DNA from: an uncultured Fibrobacter sp.
GTDB taxonomy: Bacteria; Fibrobacterota; Fibrobacteria; Fibrobacterales; Fibrobacteraceae
DNA length: 64,000 nt
Assembly (NCBI GenBank): GCA_946414075.1
Contig: CAMKNA010000001.1
Coordinates: 62,001 to 126,000 of the forward strand
Reading direction: 5' to 3'
The translations under genes and the position numbers were made by a program. This document shows positions 33,515 through 42,440 of this stretch, in pieces (positions within the stretch are counted from its first letter, which is position 1; each line of letters begins with the position of its first letter). Under the pieces are notes generated by a model that did no database searches, was not told where the DNA came from, and saw only the letters and a program-made list of their open reading frames with translations.

Positions 33515-35023
33515 CTACCACATGAATGATGTTCGGACATTAACCGATTTTTCGTCACCCAAACCAAACTCCCCCATAAAGGCCAAATGGCGTCCACGGT
33601 ATCCAACCGAGGGAGTCACCGTATAAACCAGGGGGGCATCATGCACAAACCTTTTGCGAACCGTCTTGTAAGGGTCCTCGATGCCGCTCCCTGCATCGGT
33701 CCCCTTCCAAAGCCACTTCTGATGGACACTCAAGAAGAGCCCGCCCAAGCTACCCATTTCCAGCTGTCCGTATAAAGTCCAGTCCACAGCGAGACTGTTC
33801 GGGCCATTGGGGTTCCCAAGCGGTTCACCCAGGTGGGCCATCTGAGCCTGAGCCGTATCGTAATGGCAGTAGGTAAAGGGTTCCACTCGGGCAATTTCGG
33901 CAATGGTCCCCGCCTGGAGAAGACGCTTGCCTACATGAAAATCGTGCCCAGCCTGCATACCCAGCATGCCAGCCCAACGGTTGTTGCTGTACTTGTTCTC
34001 GTACACCGCATAGGGGGACTCCATGTCGTCCAAAAGGAACTCCCCATAAAGGCGCACCACGCTAAACAGGCGGTAGTTCATGTCAACAGCCAGGGCACCA
34101 TTGTTTACACGCTCAGTGTAGTTTCCCTTTTCAATAAACAGCGGTACAATAGGAGCAAACAGCCAAGGCTTGTTCTCGTTATAGAGCACCTGGATTTCGC
34201 TCATGCCCAAAGTCAAATTTCCAAGAGCAAGCTCATAGCGATGAGCGTACAGGTTACGGTCGTTCAGATTGTTGCGGCTATAGCTCCAGCTATCCACCCG
34301 CAAATCGGCATAGACGCTGAAAATCCGGAGAGGGCCCAAAGTCAGGTCCAAAGAAAGCATGTTGTAGGGCAAGGCATACTGGTTCATGGCCAGGTTGTTG
34401 TAGTAGCCCGGGCCCCAGTGGAGCACATCACGGGCCAGCTGGAGCCTTGCCCAGGCATAGTTCAGCGCCATGTGGGCCCTGTAGCGGGAATAACTCACAT
34501 AGTCGGCGCCGGCTTTGCCTTCCTTGGTCTGCACATCAAAGACCTCTCCATCAAAACTCTTAGGCTTTTGGGCGGAATGTTCACCGGCGTACATTCGTGC
34601 ATCCAGGTCAAAGTCCAGGGAGTCTGCGTAGCCCCGTAGGTAAAGTCCCCCATCAAAAGAAGGCCACAGGGTATCGCCCAGGGACTCTCTTGCCTGGTAG
34701 TCAACACCAAACACCGGCGAAGCCGCCAAGCCAAAGCGATGATCCGTACCAAAGAACTCCCCTGTCGTGTCGGCAAAGAACACCATGGCAGAAGATTCCG
34801 TCTTGCTGAAGTCACGGATAAAATCGTAATTGCGTCTCGGGTAGGTAAAGAACTGACGGGTATCGCCCACCGTCTGCCGATGGTACTCCATGAGCATGGG
34901 CATGTAGTCCAGCTGGCGCAAATTCCGGGTACGCTCAGAACCCACTACGGAGGCCGCCCCCGCAGTTCCGAACATTGCCAAAAGAACGCCCCAGAAGAGC
35001 AATATCCGGAGTCTCATTTGCAT
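33515..35023 (-). CDS. Wzi-like outer membrane capsule assembly protein
   Basis: A 502-residue outer-membrane protein with signal peptide (LLFWGVLLAMFGTAGAA). It consists of many amphipathic strands, with the segment WARLQLARDVLHWGPGYYNNLAMNQ, ALPYNMLSLDLTLGPLRIF being characteristic of the capsule assembly Wzi family (large beta-barrel that anchors surface polysaccharide). Its neighbour CapD/WbpM supports a capsule role. The final residues RTSFMW fit a barrel C-terminus. Confidence 0.75.
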   Translation of the reverse strand: MQMRLRILLFWGVLLAMFGTAGAASVVGSERTRNLRQLDYMPMLMEYHRQTVGDTRQFFTYPRRNYDFIRDFSKTESSAMVFFADTTGEFFGTDHRFGLAASPVFGVDYQARESLGDTLWPSFDGGLYLRGYADSLDFDLDARMYAGEHSAQKPKSFDGEVFDVQTKEGKAGADYVSYSRYRAHMALNYAWARLQLARDVLHWGPGYYNNLAMNQYALPYNMLSLDLTLGPLRIFSVYADLRVDSWSYSRNNLNDRNLYAHRYELALGNLTLGMSEIQVLYNENKPWLFAPIVPLFIEKGNYTERVNNGALAVDMNYRLFSVVRLYGEFLLDDMESPYAVYENKYSNNRWAGMLGMQAGHDFHVGKRLLQAGTIAEIARVEPFTYCHYDTAQAQMAHLGEPLGNPNGPNSLAVDWTLYGQLEMGSLGGLFLSVHQKWLWKGTDAGSGIEDPYKTVRKRFVHDAPLVYTVTPSVGYRGRHLAFMGEFGLGDEKSVNVRTSFMW

Positions 35024-35057
35024 TTGTCAGAAATATAAGAAAAACATCTACCTAAAC

Positions 35058-35092
35058 GTCATCCTGGAAGGGCAACGCCCTGACGGGATCCA
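35058..35092. repeat. GTCAT-type interspersed palindromic repeat
   Basis: GTCATCCTGGA, then GGGC-AAC-GCCC, then TGACGGGATCC. Same style as the copies near 17992 and 40470. Located between the Wzi-like and DUF2279 genes. Confidence 0.65.
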
Positions 35093-35174
35093 TACATTTT
35101 GTGCTTTCTCTAGGATAAAAAATACGGATTCGTTCTCTGAAACAAGTTCAGAGTCAAAAAGACATTTGTTGAGG

Positions 35175-36110
35175 CTAGAATTTAATCGGATACAGCAAGA
35201 ACCAGTGGTATTCCGGATAAACTTGCACCGCCGGTGCCGGTAGCTTGAAATAGTTGAGCCACTTGATCAAAGTACGGGCCAGGCGGCTCTGGGGCCGAAA
35301 AGCTTCCAAGTCATAGTCCAGGGCTATATAAACTTCCCTATGGGGAGTCCCCTCGTAGTGCCTGATGAACACGCCCTCGTCGATACTGAGGCCCGCCGCA
35401 ATGGCAAGCCAGCTGGGGTAATACTTCCGTGCCCCTGCAGGCAGCAGGCGATAAGGCTTGAAAGAAGCCCAGAATGTCTGGTTACAGTAGTCGTCCGTGA
35501 AAATACCGGTATCACTTTGTCTGTAATACGCCTTGGTGTTAATCCAGTAACTCCATTTGAGATCCACATACTTGAATAGCGGAATGTAGCGCTCCGCCAT
35601 GGGGTAAAATCCACCCAAAGTACCCGACATCACATCAAAAATGCTAAAGCCCCATTCTGGAGAATACCCATCCTTTACATCAATGGCCACATGGGTCATC
35701 ATGGCAGAAAGCCCTGCAAACAGGTAGGACTGGAATTCCGTGGCACCAGCCCAGCGGTAACCCTCGTAAAAGCCCTCTCCCAAGGCCACGCCTGCCGCAA
35801 AGTGACCGAACTTGTCCAGGTTCAGGGCGTAGTCAAAATCGTTTTCGAAATGGAAATGGCTCTTATCGTCGTCCCACCAGCCTTTTTTGAACACAAGCCA
35901 GTATGCCGCACCATAGGCACCCAGCGTCAGTGATGCCACCGCCCCCACCTTGACCCAAGAAACCTCGCCGGCCAAGTCCGTAGAGTCTTCGCTACGATAG
36001 TCCCAGGTGGAATCGCGCCAGGTGGGCGGGTCGTAGGGAGCTGCGTACAAAGACACGCTTGCAACCAGCAGAGCCACCATGACTATCGATATGAAGCGAA
36101 AATTTTTCAC
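35175..36110 (-). CDS. DUF2279 (YfiM-like) exported protein
   Basis: A 311-residue protein with signal peptide (IVMVALLVASVSLYAAP). The core matches DUF2279/YfiM: NLDKFGHFAAGVALGEGFYEG, then FAGLSAMMTHVAIDVKDGYSPEWGFSIFDV, with conserved Asp-Lys-x-x-His and DxxD-type residues between membrane-like segments. YfiM homologues are predicted outer-membrane or periplasmic proteins without known function. It lies upstream of the Wzi-like gene, so envelope assembly is a reasonable guess. Confidence 0.75.
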   Translation of the reverse strand: MKNFRFISIVMVALLVASVSLYAAPYDPPTWRDSTWDYRSEDSTDLAGEVSWVKVGAVASLTLGAYGAAYWLVFKKGWWDDDKSHFHFENDFDYALNLDKFGHFAAGVALGEGFYEGYRWAGATEFQSYLFAGLSAMMTHVAIDVKDGYSPEWGFSIFDVMSGTLGGFYPMAERYIPLFKYVDLKWSYWINTKAYYRQSDTGIFTDDYCNQTFWASFKPYRLLPAGARKYYPSWLAIAAGLSIDEGVFIRHYEGTPHREVYIALDYDLEAFRPQSRLARTLIKWLNYFKLPAPAVQVYPEYHWFLLYPIKF

Positions 36111-36156
36111 GGGAACAAAGATAAAAAATCCTCATTTTTCATTCTTATTTTTTCAT

Positions 36157-36193
36157 AAAAAAAGCCCCGGAGAACAGACTCCAGGAGCTTTTT
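36157..36193 (-). terminator. Terminator of fabF
   Basis: Read on the minus strand: AGCTCCTGGAG, loop TCTGTT, CTCCGGGGCT, then a run of seven T. One bulge or wobble in the stem. It lies 20 bases beyond the fabF stop. Confidence 0.75.
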
Positions 36194-36211
36194 CTAACAT
36201 GTAATGTTGAA

Positions 36212-37441
36212 TTAGTCGCGAGCCAAGAGCAGCACGCTGTTCTGTCCACCGAAACCGAAACCATCGGAAAGGGCGTACTTGAAGCTATGGCTGGTGTTCT
36301 TGCCCGCGCACACGTCCAGATGGATGCGTTCGTCCTGGTTGAACACGTTCCTCGTGGCATGAACCATCTGGTTCTGCAGGGACTTCACGGTAATGATGGC
36401 CTCGAGAGCGCCGGCGGCACCCAGGGCATGGCCAATCATGCACTTGGAAGAGTTCACCTTCAGGCTGTCGCGGGCACCGAACACCTTTTCCAGGGCGGAG
36501 CATTCGGCCACATCGCCAAGAGGAGTAGAAGTGCCGTGGGTGTTCACGTAGCCCACGTCATTGGGAGAAATCCCTGCATCGCGGAGCGCCATCTCGATAG
36601 CGAGGCGCACGCCTTCGCCGTCTTCGCGGGGGGCGGACATGTGGTGGGCATCGGCACTCATGCCGACGGCAGCAACGCGGGCCAGGATGTTGGCACCGCG
36701 CTTCTTGGCATGGCTCAGGCTTTCGAGCACCAGGATGCCGGAACCTTCGCCCATCACAAAGCCGTCACGGTCCTTGTCGAAGGGGCGGGAAGCCGTTTCG
36801 GGGTCGTCGTTGCGCTTGCTCAGGGCATGCATGTTGGTAAAGCCAGCCAAGGCCAGCGGGTTCACCGTCTCGTCGGTACCGCCAGCCAGCATGATGTCGG
36901 CACGGCCCAGACGGATAGCGTCGAAGGCGGCGGCGATGGAATGGTTAGAAGTTGCGCAGGCCGAAACCACAGCAAAGCAGGGGCCCATCCAACCGGTACG
37001 GTTAGAAACTTCACCTGCCGGCATGTTGGTAATGGACATGGGGATAAAGAAGGGAGACACGCGGTTAGGACCGCGGGTTCCCCAGGTCACAGCGTTTTCG
37101 GTATAGCAGTTCATGCCGCCGATGCCCGCACCGATAATCACGCCAGAACGGGAAGGGTCTTCGGCCTTGGGGTCAATCCCCGCGTTGGCCAGGGCCTTGT
37201 AGGCGGAATAGACTGCATACTGGATGCACTTGGAAAAACGGGACTGGTCACGGGCACTGAAAAATTCAGAACCGTCAAATTCCTTCACGGCGGCGGCAAT
37301 CTTGATGGGGCATGCGCTTACGTCAAAGCGGTCAATGGCGGCAATGCCGGACTTTCCCTGCAAAAGATTATCCCAAAGCATATCGGGGGTGTTGCCAAGG
37401 GCCGAAACGCAGCCCATACCAGTGATTACGACTTCTTCCAT
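36212..37441 (-). CDS. fabF: 3-oxoacyl-ACP synthase II
   Basis: A 409-residue thiolase-fold condensing enzyme of fatty acid elongation (malonyl-ACP plus acyl-ACP). N-terminus VVITGMGCVSALGNT; catalytic Cys in FAVVSACATSNHSI, first His in YVNTHGTSTPLGD, second His in SKCMIGHALGAAGALEA, with the glycine-rich GFGFGGQN near the C-terminus. Full length. Transcribed alone on the minus strand, divergent from orn, with a terminator after it. Confidence 0.96.
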   Translation of the reverse strand: MEEVVITGMGCVSALGNTPDMLWDNLLQGKSGIAAIDRFDVSACPIKIAAAVKEFDGSEFFSARDQSRFSKCIQYAVYSAYKALANAGIDPKAEDPSRSGVIIGAGIGGMNCYTENAVTWGTRGPNRVSPFFIPMSITNMPAGEVSNRTGWMGPCFAVVSACATSNHSIAAAFDAIRLGRADIMLAGGTDETVNPLALAGFTNMHALSKRNDDPETASRPFDKDRDGFVMGEGSGILVLESLSHAKKRGANILARVAAVGMSADAHHMSAPREDGEGVRLAIEMALRDAGISPNDVGYVNTHGTSTPLGDVAECSALEKVFGARDSLKVNSSKCMIGHALGAAGALEAIITVKSLQNQMVHATRNVFNQDERIHLDVCAGKNTSHSFKYALSDGFGFGGQNSVLLLARD

Positions 37442-37613
37442 AATTGCTCCTATTGGTGTAACAAATTAACGCGGGCTAATATAGAAAATAAAAAGCTTAC
37501 ATTAAATGGTTTTATTTATCATTTGACGGAACGGCAGAAAAAAACGATAAAAAGATAACATTGGCTCATAATCCGCTCTCAACTATTTGAAAAAAACTAG
37601 ATTTAACGCCGTT

Positions 37614-38168
37614 ATGGCAAAGATTAAAAGCGCACCGAACCTGGTGTGGATGGACTTGGAAATGTCGGGGCTATTCCCCGAAAAAGACGTAATCCTCGAA
37701 GTGGCTACTATCGTCACCGACCCGAACCTGAACATACTTGCCGAAGGACCGGTGCTTGCCATCTACCAGACCGAAAATATCTTCAACGGCATGGACGAGT
37801 GGAACTCCAAGCACCACAAGCAGAGCGGGCTTATCGACCGTTGCCGCAAATCCCGATTTTCCATTGACGATGCCGACCAGATGACCCTGGACTTTATCAA
37901 GCCTTTCACCCAGGAAAAACTGAACGTGCTTTGCGGAAACTCCATCACGCAGGACCGTAGGTTCATGTACAAGTACATGCCCAAAGTCACCGGCTGGCTC
38001 AACTACCGAAATGTGGATGTCAGCTCCATCAAGGAACTCACCTTCCGCTGGTACCCCGACCTGCCCGAATTCAAGAAGCAGGAGAAGCACCAGGCCCTAG
38101 ACGACATCCGCGAAAGCATCGCCGAACTGGCCTACTACCGCAAGACCATCTTCAAGGAATCCCTTTAA
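37614..38168 (+). CDS. orn: Oligoribonuclease
   Basis: A 184-residue DEDDh 3'-5' exonuclease that degrades 2-5 base RNA oligonucleotides, including pGpG. Motifs: WMDLEMSGL (Asp, Glu), the middle EWNSKHHKQSG region, GNSITQDRRFMYKYMP (Asp) and HQALDDIRESI (His, Asp). The start ATG at 37614 begins the family sequence; an in-frame TTG at 37587 adds residues not seen in homologues. First gene of a short run with the transpeptidase and lgt. Confidence 0.95.
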   Translation: MAKIKSAPNLVWMDLEMSGLFPEKDVILEVATIVTDPNLNILAEGPVLAIYQTENIFNGMDEWNSKHHKQSGLIDRCRKSRFSIDDADQMTLDFIKPFTQEKLNVLCGNSITQDRRFMYKYMPKVTGWLNYRNVDVSSIKELTFRWYPDLPEFKKQEKHQALDDIRESIAELAYYRKTIFKESL

Positions 38169-38171
38169 CAG

Positions 38172-39563
38172 ATGCCCATTCAACCCCTGCCCTACGCCCA
38201 ACGGCTCCGCAACCGCATCATCGCCCTGGGGATATTCGCGACCCTGTGCTTCATGATAGGCTCCTGCATTTTCGGAGGCGGCAAAAAGCAAGAAGTCTCA
38301 AAACTTTCCGAAACACAAGAAGCGGCCATCGCCACCGTAGACTCTGCTAGCATTGCTGCCACTAGCCCCGTCAACGATAGTGCCACCACCGATTCGGGAG
38401 CGCTAGACCTGGAAACCGCCATGGCAGAGGGCACTCCCCTTAACACCCCCGAGCAAAAGACCGAAGACCTGGCCAACACCCAGGCCACCGTCACCGCAGC
38501 AATCACACCAGAAGTCCCGCCCGAAATCGAGGTCATCGACTCCACCCACATCAAGGCACAGAAGAACGTGTTCCTGGCCGAAAAGATCGACAACATGCTT
38601 CGTCGTTTCAAGCCCATGTACGGCGTCATCTTGGTGGTAGACGTGCAGACCAACGAGATTATCGCCTGGGGCGAACGTAAAGATGAAAAGGTCCAGAGCA
38701 CGCCGGACTTTTTCGTGAAGAACACCTTCCCCGCCGCATCGCTAGCCAAGACTATCACCATCGCTGCCGCCATGGAAAGCAAGCGCTACTCCCTGAACAC
38801 CGCCATTCCCATGATCGGCTCGTACCACACCCTGTACAAGAACCAGCTTAGGGTCAAAGAGAACTACACCGGCCCCACCATCGAACTGCAAGACGCCTAC
38901 GCTATGTCTGCAAACCCGCCTCTCGCCCTCATCGGCATGAACGTAGGGGCAGGCAGGCTAAAAGACGCCGCCAAGAAGCTGGGCTACAACACCAACTTCC
39001 CCGGCGGAATCCCCGGACGCTCCAGCTACACACCGCCCGACTCGGGTTACGGACTTGCCGAAGTGAGCTGCGGCTTTACGGAATCCACCACCCTGACGCC
39101 GCTGCTGGCGGCAGCACAGGTCCGGGCCATACTAGCAAAGAAGCCTCTTGAAATCCCCTGGGCCGCAAACCTCTCGCCTTATGCTCCCAAGAGCCGTATC
39201 GCCCTAGAGGCAGGCTCCTTCAGCGAGAACACCTACTTCGGGCTCCGTCAGGCTATGATCCGCTCTATTACCAATGGCACCGCCCGCAAGCAGATTTCTA
39301 CCCGCAACATGGCCCGCAAGAACTACAACGCTCTGGACATCGGCGGAAAGACCGGCTCCCTAGACGGGCACGACCCCTACGGCCGTTACGAATGGTTCAA
39401 GGGATTCGCCCAATCCAAGGAAGACCCCAAGAAGGCCATCGTGGTGGTCATCTTGCAGATTCACGACTTGCAGAAGGTCCGCAGCCAGCCGGCCACCCAG
39501 GTGGCCGCCATGATCATGAACTACTGGGCGCACCAGAATTTGAACACCAAGAAAGGAAACTAA
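38172..39563 (+). CDS. Penicillin-binding transpeptidase-like protein
   Basis: A 463-residue inner-membrane protein. A single N-terminal anchor (IIALGIFATLCFMIGSCIF) is followed by a 100-residue linker rich in Ala, Thr and Glu, and a serine transpeptidase domain with Ser190-x-x-Lys193 (SLAK), Ser246-Ala-Asn248 (SAN) and Lys393-Thr-Gly (GGKTGSLDG). All three penicillin-binding motifs are present, so it should be active on peptidoglycan or be a related beta-lactam-binding hydrolase. The family PBP dimerisation domain is absent, making it shorter than classical class B PBPs. It starts four bases after orn. Confidence 0.85.
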   Translation: MPIQPLPYAQRLRNRIIALGIFATLCFMIGSCIFGGGKKQEVSKLSETQEAAIATVDSASIAATSPVNDSATTDSGALDLETAMAEGTPLNTPEQKTEDLANTQATVTAAITPEVPPEIEVIDSTHIKAQKNVFLAEKIDNMLRRFKPMYGVILVVDVQTNEIIAWGERKDEKVQSTPDFFVKNTFPAASLAKTITIAAAMESKRYSLNTAIPMIGSYHTLYKNQLRVKENYTGPTIELQDAYAMSANPPLALIGMNVGAGRLKDAAKKLGYNTNFPGGIPGRSSYTPPDSGYGLAEVSCGFTESTTLTPLLAAAQVRAILAKKPLEIPWAANLSPYAPKSRIALEAGSFSENTYFGLRQAMIRSITNGTARKQISTRNMARKNYNALDIGGKTGSLDGHDPYGRYEWFKGFAQSKEDPKKAIVVVILQIHDLQKVRSQPATQVAAMIMNYWAHQNLNTKKGN

Positions 39564-39564
39564 C

Positions 39565-40422
39565 ATGGATTTGTCCTGGTGGAACCTGATTCCCACATAC
39601 TTCGACGGAACCGCATTTACGCTGGGGAGTTTCCCCGTGCGCTGGTACGGAATCATGTACATCTTCGCCTTCGCCACGGGCTACCTCACCCTTTTGCACA
39701 TCAACAAAAAAGAGAACCTGGGCTACACCAAGGAACAGTTCGACAGCCTGTTCACCTGGATTATCGCGGGCATCATCATCGGTGCACGACTGGGCTACGT
39801 GTTCTTCTACAAGGCAGACTACTACCTCGCCAACCCCACCGAAATCCTGATTCCCATGAGCAACGGGCACTTCGTGGGCATCTCGGGCATGAGTTACCAC
39901 GGCGGGCTAATCCTTGGCACCGTGTTCACCATCATCGGCATCAAGCGCAACAAGATGGACCTGTGGAAAACCCTGAACCTGTGTTTTTTGCTGGCGCCGC
40001 TGGCCTACACCTGGGGACGCTACGGCAACTTTATCAACGGGGAACTCTTCGGCGAAGTGACCACAAGCCCCATCGGCATGTGGTTTCCGCTGGCAAAAGA
40101 CAGCATGGTGACCCCGCCTGTGCTACACCACCCGAGCCAGCTCTACGAGATGCTTTTCGAAGGCGTTCTTTTGTTCGTAGCGCTGTACAACCTGCGTCGC
40201 ATCCCCATTCTCTACGACAAGATGCCCTGCCTGTACCTGATGGGCTACGGCATCGCACGGTTCTTCATCGAGTTCTTCCGCATGCCCGACGCGCACCTGG
40301 GCCGTGTGGACCTGTTCGGCATGAGCCGCGGCCAGACGCTCTGCAGCCTCATGATTTTGACCGGCCTCATTTGGCTGATCGTGTTGATTGTCCGGCAGAG
40401 GAAAGCTGCCGCTAGGGGTTAG
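39565..40422 (+). CDS. lgt: Prolipoprotein diacylglyceryl transferase
   Basis: A 285-residue polytopic membrane enzyme that adds diacylglycerol to the lipobox cysteine of lipoprotein precursors. Signature WGRYGNFINGELFGEVT around residue 150, MSYHGGLILG (catalytic-region His) and HHPSQLYEMLFEG, then FFRMPDAHLG. Full length. It follows the transpeptidase by two bases. Substrates in this window include the lipoproteins at 30307 and 46322. Confidence 0.95.
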   Translation: MDLSWWNLIPTYFDGTAFTLGSFPVRWYGIMYIFAFATGYLTLLHINKKENLGYTKEQFDSLFTWIIAGIIIGARLGYVFFYKADYYLANPTEILIPMSNGHFVGISGMSYHGGLILGTVFTIIGIKRNKMDLWKTLNLCFLLAPLAYTWGRYGNFINGELFGEVTTSPIGMWFPLAKDSMVTPPVLHHPSQLYEMLFEGVLLFVALYNLRRIPILYDKMPCLYLMGYGIARFFIEFFRMPDAHLGRVDLFGMSRGQTLCSLMILTGLIWLIVLIVRQRKAAARG

Positions 40423-40451
40423 GTAGTAGGTTGTAGGTATTAGGGCTGCAG

Positions 40452-40469
40452 GGGGAAGTCTCCCCTTTT
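40452..40469 (+). terminator. Terminator after lgt
   Basis: GGGGA, loop AGTC, TCCCC, then four T. Weak on its own; the repeat hairpin immediately following may strengthen it. Confidence 0.5.
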
Positions 40470-40494
40470 GTCATGCCGGGCTTGACCCGGCATC
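40470..40494. repeat. GTCAT-type interspersed palindromic repeat
   Basis: ATGCCGGG (40473-40480), loop CTTGA, CCCGGCAT (40486-40493), preceded by GTC. Perfect eight-base stem. This GTCATGCCGGG form is widespread in bacterial intergenic regions. Confidence 0.75.
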
Positions 40495-40610
40495 ACTTTT
40501 TCACACCATCATAAAAGTTTTCTTTACAAGGCTTTTTTCGGCCTATACCTCCGTCTTATATGCAGATAAGCACACCAAAAACGGAGGCAACACGCGAAAT
40601 GAGACAAAAT

Positions 40611-40680
40611 ACACACAAAAACACTTGCATTTTAAGTGTATTTTATGTAATTTTAATGGATAAAACACACAAAAACCACA
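40611..40680 (+). promoter_or_regulatory. Promoter and probable operator of the DinJ/RelB-like gene
   Basis: An inverted repeat ACACTT (40621-40626) and AAGTGT (40634-40639) overlaps the -35 box TTGCAT (40625-40630); TAATTT (40648-40653) follows after 17 bases. The direct repeat ACACACAAAAAC occurs at 40611-40622 and again at about 40666-40677, flanking the promoter. This layout suits autorepression by a ribbon-helix-helix antitoxin. Confidence 0.6.
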
Positions 40681-40695
40681 CAATTGAGGTAAAAA

Positions 40696-40977
40696 ATGGC
40701 CAACCTGACAATCACACTGGACGACGAAGATAAAAAAGGCATTGCCGATTTCTGCGAAAAAGTCGGGATGACCATTTCCGGACTCTACAACGTGTTCACC
40801 AAGCAAGTCCTGCGCGAAGGAAAAATACCCTTCGAAATAGGCATTGACCGCCCAAACCGCGAAACCATCAAGGCCATGAAAGAAGGTGACAAGCTCATCG
40901 AGAAATACAGGAAGAACCCCTCTTCGATAAAGACCTATAACACCGTCAACGACATCATGAGGGCAATGCTCAAGTGA
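40696..40977 (+). CDS. DinJ/RelB-family antitoxin
   Basis: A 93-residue protein. N-terminal ribbon-helix-helix: LTITLDDEDKKGIADFCEKVGMTISGLYNVFTKQVLREGKIPFEIG is the typical RelB/DinJ pattern, with the strand TITLD contacting DNA and GMTIS starting the second helix. The C-terminal half is the toxin-binding tail. Ribosome site GAGG before ATG. The toxin gene downstream is destroyed, so this antitoxin no longer has a local partner. It may still repress its own promoter or neutralise a related toxin elsewhere. Confidence 0.88.
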   Translation: MANLTITLDDEDKKGIADFCEKVGMTISGLYNVFTKQVLREGKIPFEIGIDRPNRETIKAMKEGDKLIEKYRKNPSSIKTYNTVNDIMRAMLK

Positions 40978-41083
40978 TTGACTTTCCCAAACAAAACACA
41001 AAATAATCTATCAGAAAAAGACGACATCCTTATTCTTGAACTGACCCGCACGGGAACACACGCAGACTTGTTTGATTTGTAAT
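40974..41083 (+). pseudogene. Remnant of a YafQ/RelE-type toxin gene
   Basis: A GTG overlapping the antitoxin stop (GTGA) would start a short frame reading MIDFPKQNTK then stop. From 41026 another frame reads DDILILELTRTGTHADLFDL and a stop, which is the characteristic C-terminus of YafQ/RelE toxins (L-x-RTGTHSDLF). The middle of the gene, including the catalytic region, is missing. So the toxin was lost by internal deletion while the antitoxin survived. Confidence 0.8.
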
Positions 41084-41085
41084 TC

Positions 41086-42399
41086 CTACCGGTGTTCGTT
41101 GGTGGTCTTCGTTAGGCTGCGGAAAAAGGCAAGCTCTTCAAAGTCATCTTTCAGCAGGTCAATGGCCTCCCCTATCATGTAGAGGGAGCCAGTCACCAGC
41201 ACAGGCGATGTCATTATGTTGTTCAGAACATCTTTTGAAAGAGGACCTGTAGAAGCCACCTTCTGACCCATGTCCGTCAGGATATTCGCAATCTCAGCCG
41301 GCTCCCTGAATCGCTCGTAAGGAGTCCGCACCAGGTGCCACTCCGAAACGCAGGGCGCCAAAAGCTTGAGCATTTCATCTACATCCTTGTCCTTGAGGGC
41401 GCCAAAGACGCAAGGGAACTTTTGGCCAGGAAAGTTCTTTTCCAGGGTTTCAGCCAAACGACGGGCCGCGTGGGAATTGTGGGTCCCGTCCAAAATGTAG
41501 CGAACCATTCCGCCGGCACCCTTGAGCAGTTGCATACGCCCTGGCCAGGAACGGGTCTTCAATGCCTTCAGCGCAAGCTTGTCGTCATAGCGGCCCGCCG
41601 CGGATCGACCCGCAGCAGAGGCGTCGGAATCCAGCACCAACCTCGCCGCCGCCATAGAAAGGCTAGCGTTCTCTACATAATGATGCCCCAGGTTGGGCAG
41701 CTCAATGTCTTCGCGGGTCCCCGGTACCAGAATTTCTGCATTGTCGGCGGCGGCGAACTCCCGAGCCTCCGCAAGCAGGCTTTCAGAGAGCCCGCCAACT
41801 ACAAAAGTTTTGGCCCGCACGGTTCCATGCGCAGCTCCTTGTGCATTTGACAATACCGCCATCTTTTCCTTAAGTATGGCACTTTCCGTAGAGCCCAGGA
41901 CTTCGGTATGTTCCAGCCCGATGCTGGTGACCGCCGCCACATTGCCGCAGGCGACAGCGGTAGAGTCCAGACGGCCCCCCATGCCCGCTTCCAGCACGGC
42001 CACCTGCACGCCCTGCTCCCGAAAATACAGGAAACAGACCACCGTCAAGACTTCAAAGAATGTGGGCTCCACATGAACCGACTCTGCGGCGGCCTTCACC
42101 TGCAACAAAAGCCTATCCAGGTCGGCCTCGCCTATGGTCAAATCATTCACGCGGATGCGTTCCCGCAGGCTTACCAGGTGGGGGCTGGTGAAAAGTCCCG
42201 TCTTGATTCCGTGGGCCTGCAAAATTCCCGAAAGGTAGTAGCTGCAGGAGCCCTTCCCGTTGGTGCCTACCACATGGACGGTGCGGAAAGCCCTTTGCGG
42301 GTCGCCCAGGGCGGCGCAAATCTTGAATGTGGACTCAAGCCCTGGCACCATGCCAAACATCAGCCTTGACTCCAAATATTGCATGCCTGCGGAATTCAT
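41086..42399 (-). CDS. folC: Folylpolyglutamate synthase / dihydrofolate synthase
   Basis: A 437-residue Mur-ligase-family enzyme that adds glutamate to folates. P-loop VHVVGTNGKGSCSYYL (about 45-55), LFTSPHLVSLRERIRV (folate-binding segment), AVLEAGMGGRLDST, and the C-terminal ILDGTHNSHAARRLA. Full length. ATG 42399 is preferred to a GTG six bases further up; the -10-like box TACATT lies a few bases before it, so the mRNA may be leaderless. Divergent from endonuclease I. Confidence 0.94.
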   Translation of the reverse strand: MNSAGMQYLESRLMFGMVPGLESTFKICAALGDPQRAFRTVHVVGTNGKGSCSYYLSGILQAHGIKTGLFTSPHLVSLRERIRVNDLTIGEADLDRLLLQVKAAAESVHVEPTFFEVLTVVCFLYFREQGVQVAVLEAGMGGRLDSTAVACGNVAAVTSIGLEHTEVLGSTESAILKEKMAVLSNAQGAAHGTVRAKTFVVGGLSESLLAEAREFAAADNAEILVPGTREDIELPNLGHHYVENASLSMAAARLVLDSDASAAGRSAAGRYDDKLALKALKTRSWPGRMQLLKGAGGMVRYILDGTHNSHAARRLAETLEKNFPGQKFPCVFGALKDKDVDEMLKLLAPCVSEWHLVRTPYERFREPAEIANILTDMGQKVASTGPLSKDVLNNIMTSPVLVTGSLYMIGEAIDLLKDDFEELAFFRSLTKTTNEHR

Positions 42400-42440
42400 G
42401 GGCACAAATGTAGTTTTTTATCTATATTCAAAATATACCT

